Origin: Siphonodentalium dalli
Taxonomy: Eukaryota; Mollusca; Scaphopoda; Gadilida; Siphonodentaliidae
Length of the DNA stretch: 64,000 nucleotides
Assembly: GCA_032622095.1 (NCBI GenBank)
Contig: CP136069.1
Location: 47,594,194-47,658,193 of the forward strand
Direction: 5' to 3'
In this document: positions 23,014 through 33,640 of the stretch, in pieces
Numbering within the stretch: the stretch's first letter is position 1
How the letters are laid out: every line of letters begins with the position of its first letter
Made by a program: the position numbers and the translations under genes
The notes under the pieces: generated by a model
The model's database searches: none
What the model saw: only the letters and a program-made list of their open reading frames with translations
What the model was told of the DNA's origin: nothing

Positions 23014-24200
23014 TATTTCCTCTAATTCGTCGTCTGATTCGTCATCTGATTGTCCACCATTTCCTCCACCCTCATTTCCGTGTCATTGTTTCCCTTCTCC
23101 ATTTCATCATCTGCCGGTATGGCACTTGATTGTTCTTCTACTATGACACTTGTTGTTGGCATGGGCCAATTTACTGGAAGCAAATTATTCCTGTGAATGG
23201 TTTTTCTTATTCCCAGTTCCGATTCTACTATATATACTGGAATATCTTCTACTGGTTGTTTAACAACTTTATATATGGGATCTTTATATTTGTCACTTAA
23301 CTTATGTGGTCCTTCAAAGGCTGATATCCTTACTAAAACTCTGTCTCCTATTTCAATCTTTGATGCTCTAGCTTTCTTGTTGTAATTTCGTTCACTTCTC
23401 ATCCGACTCTTCATAGTCATCTCTCTGACTCGTTCATGTGCTTCGGAAATCCTTCTCAGATTAGAAATATATTCTTCCACTGAATCTGCTCCTCCATCGT
23501 CTTTAATCCCAAATGCTACATCAATCGCCATTCTTGGGTTTCTACAAAACATCAGCAGATAAGGTGAAACACCGGTACTTTCATGACTTGTACTGTTGTA
23601 AGCACCTACAACCGGTCCAATATATTTATTTTTATCCGGTTCCAAGGTTCCCAGCATTCCAATTAAGGATTTATTATATCTCTCGCAAATTCCATTCCCT
23701 TGAGGATGATAAATTGAAGTATCACATAGTTGCTTGATAATTTTGGATTCAAAATTTCTTCCGTAATCCGAATGTATTCTATGTGGTAATCCATAATGCA
23801 CAATGCAATTATTATAGAATACACTTGCCGTTGTTTCTGCTGTCTGGTCCTTGGTAACATATGCTTGCGCATATTTCGTAAAATGGTCAGTGATTACTAG
23901 AATATTCTTAAGCCCTCCTCTTGTTGGTTCCAGTGTTAGAAAGTCCATGCAAACCATTTCAAGTGGCTGCGTTGTTTGTATGGAAACTAACTGAGCTGTA
24001 GTATTTTTCTGCTATTTTCTTCTAACACACCGGGGACAATTTCTAATAAAATCTTCTACCTTACTATCAATTCCTGGCCAATAAAACCGCTCTTTAATTA
24101 GTGAAATGGTTCTATCTTGTCCTGGATATCTGTATGGTGTGCTTGTAACACTGTGTCTACCTTCTCTTTTGGAAGAACCAGTTGGTTTCTGTGAACTCCA
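22980..24200 (-). pseudogene. pol: Integrase, broken, with core deletion
   Basis: The zinc-binding N-terminus is a relic at about 24020-24200 ending in NCPRCVRRK and a stop. The core is open from 23957 to 23022 (311 codons): first Asp in MVCMDFLTLE (residue 5), second in IHSDYGRNFES (residue 64), Glu in YHPQGNGICERYNKSL (residue 92). The Asp-Glu gap is 27 residues instead of the usual 35, indicating an in-frame loss of eight residues just after QLCDT. A GPY/F-like module (DKYKDPIYKV, about residue 210) follows. It would have joined element DNA to the host chromosome. Confidence 0.92.
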
Positions 24201-24598
24201 TTAAATGTTGTTTCTTTATACAATACGCCTCTTCTCATCTTGAAAGCTTTGAAATGCTGTATGTTCCTTAATTTGTGGGATACTTTTGCGGTTTGGAATT
24301 TATCCTTTCTTTATAAATGGTAGCCACTTCCCAATAATCTTATCATTTCGTTGTAATCTTCTCCAGTCTGAAAATGTCATTATGTCTGTAGTACTCCCTG
24401 TTAGTTCCTCTTCCGGATATTCTTGGTCTGATGCTCCTACACTTCTACAGTATGGTTGTTGAAATTGCATGGCTCAGCATTATTCTTTCCAGGGCGATAC
24501 TTTATCGTAACGTCAGAGGCTGCTAATACTGCTAACCATCTATGTCCTGTCGCATCCAATTTTGCGCTTGATAATACATGTCATTGGGTTGTTGTCAG

Positions 24599-24940
24599 TC
24601 AAAACATCGAATCTACTACCATATAGATAGTCATGGAATTTATCCACCACTGCCCAAATTCCAGAATGTGTGCCGGGTAGTGTCTTTCACTTTTTGTTAC
24701 TCCACGGCTTGCGTAAGCAATTACTCTTTTAACTCCATCTACTTGCTGGTATAACACCCCGCCGAGGCCTTCAAGGCTAGCATCGGTGTGCAACTCGAAA
24801 CTTACCTTAAAATCTGGATAGCCTAATATAGGATATGTCACCAAGCTGTCCTTGAGTTCTTCAAATACATCTTGATGCTTACTCTCCCATGTCCACTTTC
24901 CACTGAAAATTGCCTTATACTTCCCTTTTCTTTTCTTCAC
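24599..24940 (-). pseudogene. pol: RNase H domain, broken
   Basis: Encodes WTWESKHQDVFEELKDSL, the first catalytic Asp in ELHTDASLEGLGGVLYQ, and IAYASRGVTKSERHYPAHILEF with the Glu. The end of the domain (about residues 85 onward) and the last catalytic Asp region degrade into frameshifts. It would have removed the RNA template during reverse transcription. Confidence 0.9.
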
Positions 24941-24961
24941 ATTTGACGGTGGAATAAGTTC

Positions 24962-25198
24962 TTATAATGGTCTAGCTACTTTTGCAAAATCTTTAACAAA
25001 TTTTCTATAATATGATGCGAAAGCAACGAAACGACTTACCTCATCTGGATTTTCTGGAACAGGCCAATTGTTTACTTTATCAATCTTTTCTGGATCTGGT
25101 TCTATACCTTCTCCTGAAACCATATGACCCACATACCGGGTCTTACGTTTCAAGAATTCACACTTACCTGGGGATAGTTTTAATCCATTTTCTCTCAA
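24962..25198 (-). pseudogene. pol: Reverse transcriptase, thumb/connection
   Basis: Contains GLKLSPGKCEFLKRKTRYVG, the GEGIEPDPEKIDKVNNWP block and SYYRKFVKDFAKVARPL, the usual sequence between the gypsy RT palm and RNase H. It is separated from the palm by stops near 25200-25225 and from RNase H by a stop near 24961. Confidence 0.9.
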
Positions 25199-25224
25199 TC
25201 ATTCAAATAACAGTCTGAGTCTAA

Positions 25225-25850
25225 CTAAATTTTCTTAGAATCCTGGCGAAAATGAAATAATATCATAATAAAAACACACAGTATATTGTGGTTTAAGCCA
25301 TCCAAGATATGTTCCATTAACCGCTGATAACAAGCTCCACTGTTCGACAAACCAAACGGAAGGCGTTCGAACGACCAATGTCCTAGTGGTCCTGTCGTGA
25401 ATGCCGTCCTTTCTTTGTGGTCTTCGTGAAGAGAAACCTGATAATAACCCATACGAGCATCACAGAGACTAAAGTAGGTCGATCCTCGTAAACAGTCTAT
25501 CACATCTTCAATTCTTGGTAAACTGTACGCGTCCTTGATTGTCCCTTGGTTCAATTGTCGGAAGTCTATTGCTATGCGTAATTCTCCTGATTTCTTGCGA
25601 ACTAATACCATATTTGACCCCCATGGACTGTAAGAAGGTTTTGTAATCCGAGTCGCCTCCAGTTGTCGCAAATGACTCCGCACATCATAAATCATTGCCG
25701 GTGGGATCTTCCGATATCGCTGTTTGAATGGTACTTCATTTGTTAATTCAATTCTATGTTTTACTTTATCTGTGAATCCAATATCTGTATCCCCAATAGA
25801 AAAAATATCTGCATATTCTTGGATAAGTTCTTCAACTTGAGTTCTTTGCT
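25225..25850 (-). pseudogene. pol: Reverse transcriptase, fingers and palm, broken
   Basis: Open from about 25848 through MIYDVRSHLRQLEATRI (25695) to 25225. It shows the gypsy RT order: EELIQEYADIFS leader, SPWGSNMVLVRKKSGELR, the fingers motif IDFRQLN, motif A with catalytic Asp (YFSLCDARMGYYQ), then LPFGLSNSGACYQRLM. The YxDD box should follow at about 25255-25275. The frame is shifted there and the other frame reads FYYDII, with one Asp missing, so the enzyme is dead. Conserved neighbours are the protease upstream and the RT thumb/RNase H downstream. Confidence 0.92.
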
Positions 25851-25918
25851 TTTACCTTCTGTAATACTATTTCTTCTCTATTTGCTTCCGTAACTTCTTT
25901 GTCTTCATTCTCGGCTAT

Positions 25919-26101
25919 CTGGTGGAGTTGCCAGTTACTCGCCGATGGCCGGTGGTTTGCCGCACATGGTTGACGAGTTTATCAGCCATTGAAATCACTG
26001 TTAGATTAATCGCAAGTGTGCGGATTTCCTCCACCACTAAAACTGGCAATGTCGTGATATTGGCTTAGTGGCTATAGCGACAATAACCCCCAATCAATCA
26101 A
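25919..26101 (+). mobile_element. SINE-like insertion
   Basis: A 183 bp segment flanked by a 14 bp direct repeat TCATTCTCGGCTAT (25905-25918 and 26102-26115). It ends in an ATCA tail (CAATCAATCAAT), as expected for a retroposed short element reading on the plus strand. It contains TGGCTTAGTGGCTATAGCG, which resembles a tRNA-type A box but lies near the tail. It splits the gypsy pol linker between protease and RT. Confidence 0.75.
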
Positions 26102-26701
26102 TCATTCTCGGCTATGGTAACTGTTTGTGCTTCAGCCACAATAGTTTTTGGTTAAATAATTACTGTTTGATTTGTTGTATTTGAAAAACAAAGATTGAAG
26201 ATATCCCTATCTTCTGTTTTCTTGAAATTCATGAGATATGGTGGAATTTCCAAGAATTTAGCTCTGCATGCTGGTTGCAATAAACAAACTGTGTCATAAT
26301 ATGGTATCTTCTTTTCTACACTACAAGCAATGGTGCGTTCCGTGTTTGGCTTTATAATTATTTTGTCCACTTCTGCACAGCGAAAAACGCAAAGTACAAA
26401 ATTATTTTGACGCAACTTTCTCTCACATAGAGACAAACATCTGAATGTCAAATACCATGGCATTGGCATTTTCGCAGTTTGCAAAAATTTGACTCCATTA
26501 TTAATTTTACAGATATTCATTAACTCATTTAGTACAAAAGTACCTAATAATACTGGTACCTTACTATTATATACACTATTGGGCACAACCAACAGAATAC
26601 ATTGCAAGTTATTTTCAGATATACCTGGAATATTTATATTTGCAGTTATAAATCCATTGTACACTCTATATCCAATAATATGTCCAATTGTTCCACTTTA
26701 A

Positions 26702-27569
26702 CCTCTTCGGTGCTATGACATCCGTAACTATTACGGACGTAAAAGTGCACGCCGTGTGCTATATGGTCCGTAGGTACTACGGACCTACTTGAGCACACTA
26801 GAAGTAGGCCATTATACATAACTGGAACTCAGAGATTAGTGCATCGGAATAACTGTATCTCTACGTTTCGAAAAGTGTATGATGTCCCACGATTGTTCAG
26901 CTAGTTCAGACCCTATAGCATATGTTGTTAATAATCATGGAGATAGTAATGTTTGATCACTGAGCTAGTTCAGACCCTATAGCATATGTTGTTAATAATA
27001 ATGCAGATAGTAATTTTTTATCACCGAGCTAGTTCAGACCCTATAGCATATGTTGTTAATAATCATGCAGATAGTAATGTTTGATCACCGAGCTAGTTCA
27101 GATCCCATAGCATATGTTGTTAATAATCATGCAGATAGTAATCCTTGATCACCGAGCTAGTTCAGACCCTATAGCATATGTTGTTAATAATCATGCAGAT
27201 AGTAATGTTTGATCACCGAGCTAGTTCAGACCCTATAGCATATGTTGTTAATAATCATGCAGATAGTAATGTTTGATCACCGAGCTAGTTCAGACCCTAT
27301 AGCATATGTTGTTAATAATCATGCAGATAGTAATGTTTGATCACCGAGCTAGTTCAGACCCTATAGCATATGTTGTTAATAATCATGCATATAGTAATGT
27401 TTGATCACCGAGCTAGTTCAGACCCTATAGCATTGTGAACGATAATAGCTTTCAGCTGAGTCAGTTGTATGGTTCTTGTGACATTCCCGCTATATTTTCC
27501 CATTGGAAAATGACAATAACGTCAACAGCCCAGCACACGACGTCATAACGTCATTTAGCAGCGAAGAGG
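26702..27569. mobile_element. piggyBac-like non-autonomous element
   Basis: Terminal inverted repeats CCTCTTCGGTGCTA (26702-26715) and CCTCTTCGCTGCTA (complement of 27556-27569), 13 of 14 identical, are flanked by TTAA on both sides (26698-26701 and 27570-27573). The TTAA target duplication and CCY start are the hallmark of piggyBac transposons. Subterminally there are inverted GTCCGTA ... TACGGAC words on the left. The 868 bp element has no transposase ORF; most of it is a 64 bp tandem array. Confidence 0.85.
26899..27432. repeat. 64 bp minisatellite, eight units plus a partial
   Basis: Units begin AGCTAGTTCAGACCCTATAG at 26899, 26963, 27027, 27091, 27155, 27219, 27283, 27347 and 27411 (partial), with an exact 64 bp period and very few mismatches. 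The array lies entirely within the piggyBac-like element. Confidence 0.95.
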
Positions 27570-27760
27570 TTAAATTGTGATAAATATTTCTCATAAAATG
27601 ATTGGCTGACTGCTGAAATAGTACTACCTGAATCAAAAAGAGATGGAATTGAATTCCCTCTAAGATAATGGTTGCCTCTGTGGGAATGCCATTTACAAAT
27701 GGGGTTCTCTTTGGTGCTTTTTCACCGTTATTCAACTGTCACTCTGGTTCATGGTCACAA

Positions 27761-28906
27761 CTACCACATGAACCCTTTGTAGTTTAAAGACTGACTATTA
27801 TTTTGCTCCCTCTCTTGCCTGTGTACACAATTTACTGATTTGTGATTCTTACTCCCATAAGACCAGCAAGTTATCTCCCCCTGGCCTTGACCTGAAATTG
27901 AACCTCTATTTGTATAGTTACCTTGACCTGCTATATATCTACCTCTATTTGGTGTATGGTACCTATGTCTGAAATGACCTCTATATCCACTATTACCTTG
28001 TTGCTGATTATATCTACCTCTGCCATTGGGTGCCTGCTGAAAATTTGAATTGTTATTAATCTCTCTACCTGAACTTTTAAGTTCTCTTATTTCCTCAGTC
28101 AGCTTCGCCACCTGTTGCTGCAGTATCTGAAAATCTGAAGGTTTTTCTTTCGACTGCTGAACATTTACCTGTGCTTTAACTTGTTTACTTACTGGGTGTT
28201 CAGCTTCAAGTTTCCTTAATTCCACCAATAAACCTGTAAATGTCTCAGAAGTTTCTGCTTTATACGTACTTATATCTTTCAGATCCTGTCTTAGTCCAGT
28301 CCATCACATTTGTTTTAGCATGCAATCACTATCTACTTCTTGAAACTGCAATGTCTGATTTAATAGGTCCTCTAATCTACATGCCCATATAACTACATCT
28401 TCCCCTTCAAGTTGTTTAGCGCTATAAAATTTAGCAAGCATAGCTTCTTTTGGATCAACCGCCCCAAATATACTAGATATTTTGTTAACAATTTGAGCCG
28501 AAGTAGCATTATTTCCTAACCTAATGATAGATTGAGCTGCTCTCCCTCTTAGGGATCTCCTTATTGCCTGTAATATTTCATGCTCTGCCACATTTTCTAA
28601 CTTAATACATTCTAACTCATATTTCTAAGTATTAAATGTACAACCATTTTTACCCTCGCCTGAAAATACAGGTAATTTAACATTTGCTTTCGCTGGTTGT
28701 ACAATGACTCTCTCATTAGTTTGATCATTATAAACATCTACTGGCTCCCTCTTTTTTTCTGCAAGCCACACCGCAAGTTCAAAAGGTGTATTAACTTTTG
28801 GTTTGCATCCCATTTTTTCAAAACCCTCCATCATTGTACGAAATTCATCTTCTGACATCTCCGCCATTTTGCAACTCTGAAGCGAAAAGTTGTACTTTCC
28901 TTTCAC
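27761..28906 (-). pseudogene. gag: gag (PNMA-like capsid/nucleocapsid), broken
   Basis: Structural protein that would package element RNA. Three frames carry it: 28906-28625 (N-terminal region), 28591-28304 (capsid part with GRAAQSIIRLGN and AMLAKFYSAKQLEGE, like the PNMA/zinc-finger-CCHC gag family) and 28228-27761 (a Gln-rich predicted coiled coil, an Arg/Gly-rich RNA-binding stretch, then a zinc knuckle). The knuckle reads CWSYGSKNHKSVNC, so the second Cys of the CX2CX4HX4C pattern is Tyr, which should damage zinc binding. Frameshifts or stops near 28600 and 28300 separate the pieces. The likely start is the Met at 28906 or the one at the internal MAEMSEDE. Confidence 0.85.
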
Positions 28907-29768
28907 GTTATGAAAATATTAGTCTGAAAATTAGCTAGTTCGGAATTTATTACATAGAAAATACAAACATTATCTATTTCCCTTGCTACTAAACTAATTT
29001 CACTACTTCAACCCCAACCTGAAAATAATGGTCAATTTCATTTTGTTCTACGTGTACCTATAAACTTATTCAAAAGATTAGCATGCAAACTTGCAAACAA
29101 AATGATTAGTAAATAAACAATGGTTACAGTGCAATTGTATAGTCAGAAAGGGTTAGAGAGTGATGAAGGGACCCTAAACTGGCTACGATTAATTTTGTCA
29201 ATGATTATTACCCATTTTTCCAATTAACCGAGTGTGAAACTGTTTTTAACGGTAGTTTAAACTGCATGTTTTTGTATATGCTGTGTGTGACTGTGTGTAT
29301 GTGTAAACCTGACTGTTACCTACAATTATAACCAAAATATTCATATGCATATATCGACAATATCAATATTTGTCCTGAAATATCAGTCACACATCTTCCC
29401 AAAACTTCACCATAGTTCACTTCCGGATAACTCGAACTTCGGCGACACAAATTTCGATTTGAAACGAATTTTCTCAAATGTTACAAACTTTTCTGTGTTG
29501 ACATGGGTCCTTCCTTTAGTGTTATTCAATGTCGAATTGTTACTATTACCATGTTATCTCCCAATCCTTTCAGAAATGTAATCGTTTGCGATTAGAAATC
29601 TTCGATTTTGTGCACGTTTTCTATACGATTTGGTAACGCTGTATGCATCAGAATTTCTTGGTTACGAATTCCGAACACGTGATTACGAACTCCAAACACG
29701 TGATACGAACACGCCGAAAATAGAATATATGAAAGTCACTCAAATTCTTGCTCCAAAAGCTTCAGAAA
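28907..29768 (-). other. Gypsy 5' leader
   Basis: About 860 bp between the primer site and the gag start, AT-rich, with no domain. In the minus-strand direction it would hold the packaging region. Confidence 0.6.
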
Positions 29769-29785
29769 GTCCACGTTGGGCGCCA
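29769..29785 (-). promoter_or_regulatory. Primer binding site, tRNA-Lys type
   Basis: On the minus strand the sequence is TGGCGCCCAACGTGGAC, one base inside the 5' LTR. It matches the start of the primer site complementary to the 3' end of tRNA-Lys (CTT type) known from several retroviruses and gypsy-like elements, with a difference near its end. It would prime minus-strand DNA synthesis. Confidence 0.85.
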
Positions 29786-29786
29786 C

Positions 29787-30861
29787 TGTCGCACACCGTG
29801 GGTTCAGGGGTCCCTGGCTAACTCTGGCGAGCACGACTTATAAACTTTAACCTCTCTGAATATTTGAGTGGTATATAAACCGCCATCGTCTTATACGAGT
29901 TATAGATACGTGTGATGAACAGGGTATTTAAGAAAGGAACGATCTCACCTTAATGAGTCTCTATACTTTTATATATGAAAATCTGTATAGCATGAAAGTC
30001 GGCTTTATATCTAGCACATCGTATACACACATCGTAGCTATTAGACTCTGAAATTATTAAAACATCCTAATAATAATACAAAAATGTGGGAATGAGATAT
30101 ATCATTTAAAGTTAGCGTAAATGACTTCACCCTTTATATTATTCTCGAAACTTTACTTTATATGGACTATATCTTTGTCCATGTACAAATATTTCTTATT
30201 TCCTTTTAAAAACTCCCCCCTCTTGAAAATTAGTTAACATTAAGAATACTAAATTATTTACTACCAACCCGTAATTTCCCAATAAAAATCCCAACTGCTT
30301 ATTTCTAAATGTATGCTAAATCAAACTATAACTACGTTGTGGGAAATATAGCCAAATATATAGCTTTACGTTTCTTTAAACAAACCTGCACATAACCTTA
30401 AATTTAATGTCCAAAATTCACTAGATCCTCCAATAACTAAAAACCAACTTCAACAAAATGATGAAATGACATGTGTTTAAACGACCAAATTTGTGTTACA
30501 ATAATTACCTTGTCCGTATTGACAAATGTCAAGAGCGTTAAAGAGCATAAGTGTATTTTTTATATTGATCCAAACATGTGAGGAGATGTTGCCCCCAGCT
30601 ACACGTATTAACAAGTGACCTGTTGTTTGTGTGTGCGTGTTCAATGTTCAATCACGAGGTCCGGGCAATCATATTTGTTGACCACTCTAAGTATAGGGCG
30701 CATGATATGAGAGAATAGAAAAGGTCGTGTGCAACAAACATTAGTGAATTAACTCATGCCGTGACGGTTATTTTGATAAATGTCTTGCGTACTGAGATAT
30801 ATAATGCTAATTCTATTATATATTTAAATATAATTTATCCTGACAAAGTCACTGTATAACA
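29787..30861 (-). repeat. 5' LTR of the gypsy element
   Basis: Upstream LTR in the minus-strand reading direction. It carries TG...CA ends and is adjacent to the primer site at 29769-29785. It aligns with 19985-21114 throughout, with small indels such as a missing 6 bp after GAGCACGAC and a shorter poly-C run near 30208. Confidence 0.95.
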
Positions 30862-30865
30862 CTAC

Positions 30866-31055
30866 CTTATATAAAACGTGTTTACAAAGAAAAAAGGCCG
30901 TTCGGCCACAGTGTCCCCCGAACTGGTTGCTTCATTTGGAGCGGAGGCTTTGTAGAAGTATACTATATGGATAAGACACTTGTGCATTGTCTCATTACTG
31001 ACATGCATACAAATAAACAAATCTTAAAAAAAACTCTTAAAGTAAAAATATAACC
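30866..31055. other. Non-coding between LTR and tandem units
   Basis: Contains GGCCGTTCGGCC, a short palindrome at about 30896, and otherwise unremarkable AT-rich sequence. Confidence 0.4.
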
Positions 31056-31760
31056 TCAAATTGGCACAAAATGAAGAAAATTACAAGAAAAATTTAATTT
31101 TCTAAGTCGAAAAGCCCATAACGCTGAAAAATATCATCGGATCAAACTCAAATTCGAACTTGACCTGTATCTTGATATGACTGATTCATATAAAAACGGT
31201 ATTTGCAATTAAAGGATCCAAACTTGAGATATCATCCGGAAACAGAAAAAGTGAGAAATATTCTAAGTAAAACAAGTCTAAAAAGGGCCACAACTCTCGC
31301 AAAAATGGGCGGAGCATACCCATATTCGAACTTAACCTGAACATAGGGTTGATAAACTCACATACCAAATTTGGTTCAGATATGATCACACAAACTGAAG
31401 TCATCATCCGGAAACCAGAAAATTACAAGTTTCTAAGTAAAAAAAGGGGCATAACTCTGCCAAAAATGGTCGGGCAGAACCCAAGTTCGAACTTGACCTG
31501 TGTTTTGTTGGGAGAAAGAAATATACAAACCGGAAACCAACTTTCAGAGGTTTTCTAAGTAAAAAAAGGGCCATAACTCTCGCAACTTGACCTTTATTTT
31601 GGTCTGATAAACTCACCTATGAAATTTGCTTTTGATATAATAACCGAAACTAAAGTTATCATCCGGAAACCATTTCCAGACGCACGGACACACGGACACA
31701 TGGACGGACGCACGGACGCACGGACGGACACCGGCTATTTTAATAGTCCCCCCGAAAAAA
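31056..31760. repeat. Mollusc-type ~130-180 bp repeat units with GGACG tail
   Basis: Successive diverged units contain GGGCCATAACTCTCGCAAAAATGG, TTCGAACTTGACCTG, TGATAAACTCAC and ATCATCCGGAAACCA, starting at about 31056, 31270, 31436 and 31562. The last runs into a CACGGACGGACGCACGGACGG tract at 31680-31731 and a CCCCCCGAAAAAAAAAATTCGGGG hairpin at about 31748. I recall closely similar dispersed sequence from bivalve genomes; this could not be tested here. Confidence 0.7.
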
Positions 31761-32084
31761 AAAATTCGGGGAACAAATAGGCAATCTTTAACCGGGTACA
31801 GATACATGTATGCTATAATTAATTGACCCATTTTAACGAGGTTGTAGGTCAAATAATGACCGCGGACATACCTCTAGCCAGTTGCGGTCAAGTGGTACTG
31901 GTGGTACCGTGAATGCCAACAATTGACATGAGGTATCCGCCGGTACTCTTGCTGAGTTATTATTTTTTTTAATCGCAGTAACCAATTAAATTACCGCCGC
32001 GTTAATTTCTTTATGACCGCTGTAAGACCGCTGTAAGACATCAATGGTCATCAATGACATCGGTTCCGATGCGAAATATAGGAT
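31761..32084. other. Non-coding
   Basis: Nothing recognised apart from a few short GACCGCTGTAAGACCGCTGTAAGAC repeats near 32014. Confidence 0.4.
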
Positions 32085-33640
32085 AGGATAACTTATTTAC
32101 GATACACGTGAATTATACAATGGCAGTAATACATAATAAGGTAAATCAGCATATTGTCGGGGGTAGCCTAGCCCTATCGGGCTGTCTTCCTACTACCCCC
32201 TAAAACACGTATCAGTGTAAATAGAATAGATGCTTGTATTTCATATCCACGCACACGTACAGACTATAATCATATATCAAACTTTATAGAATCTAGTACT
32301 TAGGGCATATCGAAAACAAGTCTTGGTGTGGTTGTGAGCCAATCCAGACGAGTTATAAGATCGAAAATGTATTATCTCTACATAATTTTCAGTGTGCATA
32401 GAGTCGCTGGTTTTTCGACCGATTTTCGAAAAGTAGTCATTGAATTATTCGGCTATTATGTTCGGGTCAGATAGCTCTGAAACGTTATCTTTAAATGTCT
32501 GAGGGTAGTTACATGATTTTTGAGTTTTACTGATGGCGTTTTTAAGAATTTTCCATGTGTTTTTATATCATTCTTATCTTTTTCTTTTTTTGTTTGTTTC
32601 TGAAGTTTATTGGAGTATAATTCTTGCTTAGTAATAGAGGATTTGATTAGTCCAGGTGTCATCCATGGTTCACGCTTTATTTATTTTGGGTACATTTCGT
32701 GTTATTAGTGGAGCAGCTAGATCATGCGCGTTCATACATGTATATATGTCTAAAAACAATTCATATGTCTTATCGGGGGAGTTACAACTGAGAACTGAGT
32801 CGAATTTACATGACTTTAACAAGTTTTTGAAATATTGATATTATTTGGGCTGTAGTTCCTGTACGTTACTTCTTTTATGAGAGGGGTTTATGGTTTGTGT
32901 TTGTTTGATTCGGAGAGGAATATGCTGAAATGATCGGAGATGTCGCAGGTAATTATCCCTGCTTGGTGACCATCTTGTACTTCGTTGGTATAAATGTGAT
33001 CAATTAGGGTAGCAGAGTGCTCAGTCTTTCTTGTAGGTTTCGTTATCATGGGCACGAATCCTCTACTGAAGACATTGCTTATGAAATCGTTAATTTTTTA
33101 TGCGTGTCGAAATTTAAGAGGTCGATGTTGAGGTCTCCTATTATGTAAGACTTAGTATTGTTCAATTGTTCCAATATATTATCGAATTGTAATATAAATT
33201 TGTCCAAATCGGACTTTGGTGTTGTGTTCGGTCTATAAATACATATTATATAATTATTGTTCGCCCCTCGGTGTATTTCTATAAATAATGTTTCTATAAC
33301 GTGTGGTATAAATATTGTCAAATCTGGTCTGGGTTTATATTGAAGATTCTCCTTTATATTGATACCAACACCGCCTCTGGCATCGTCGCCGTCAGGTCGA
33401 GATTTGAATTATAATGGGTGATATCCAGGACGTGAAAATCTGAGGAACTAAGCACTTTGAATATTTCTGTTAGGGCGATAACATCTAACAAATTTTCTTC
33501 TGTTTTCAAATCACAAAGTAGGTTTATTAGATCTCCATAATTTGCGTTAAGGCTTCTGCAATTTAGGCCGAAGATAGAACATTTTATATTATTTGAGAGC
33601 TTTGAACATTTCTAAATTGTTGTAAGGTGTGCCCTTGGGT
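32085..33640 (-). pseudogene. Non-LTR retrotransposon, internally deleted
   Basis: On the minus strand the left (5') part is an apurinic-type endonuclease domain: FGLNCRSLNANYGDL and LLDVIALTEIF at about 33600-33490, a Gly-rich segment, then YIICIYRPNTTPKSDLDKF and SYIIGDLNIDLLNFDTHK (33079-33321), and further C-terminal DHIYTNE and SDHFSIFLSES at about 32990-32920. GDLNIDLL carries catalytic Asp and Asn. Stops and frameshifts are frequent. No reverse transcriptase follows; about 32230-32085 is a 3' end with GGAAGACAGCC ... GGGCTA and a TATCCTATCCTAT tail that matches 53140-53270. The element is probably Jockey/CR1-like. Confidence 0.8.

Larger units (their letters stand above)
26152..27735 (-). 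pseudogene. pro: Aspartic protease region, interrupted
   Basis: The retropepsin signature Leu-Phe-Asp-Ser-Gly-Ser-Thr is encoded on the minus strand with DSG at about 27625-27633. It lies in a frame different from the preceding PTEATIILEG segment, so there is a frameshift just before the active site. About 50 bases further the frame is cut by a TTAA insertion (26702-27569). Coding resemblance resumes at 26700-26152 (GHIIGYRVYNGFITANINIPG ... VPVLLGTFVLNELM, protease C-terminal half and linker). The frames on the two sides of the insertion do not agree even if it is ignored. Confidence 0.75.
19985..30861 (-). mobile_element. Ty3/gypsy LTR retrotransposon, complete but defective
   Basis: Bounded by two ~1.1 kb LTRs that begin TGTCGCACACC and end TATAACA on the plus strand, flanked by the 4 bp target duplication CTAC (19981-19984 and 30862-30865). 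The element reads on the minus strand: 5' LTR, primer site, gag, protease, RT, RNase H, integrase, C-terminal tail, polypurine tract, 3' LTR. The domain order RT-RH-IN places it in Ty3/gypsy. Every ORF is broken by frameshifts or stops. LTR copies differ by roughly 8-10 substitutions plus small indels over the first ~190 aligned bases by eye, so the insertion is not recent. Two younger elements (25919-26101 and 26702-27569) are nested in it. It cannot encode functional proteins. Confidence 0.95.

Noticed and set aside
23197-23385. Plus-strand ORFs over the integrase region
   Set aside because: They are antisense shadows of the integrase reading frame.
26899-27432. CRISPR-like regular array
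   Set aside because: Units are contiguous 64 bp repeats without variable spacers, in a eukaryotic transposon.
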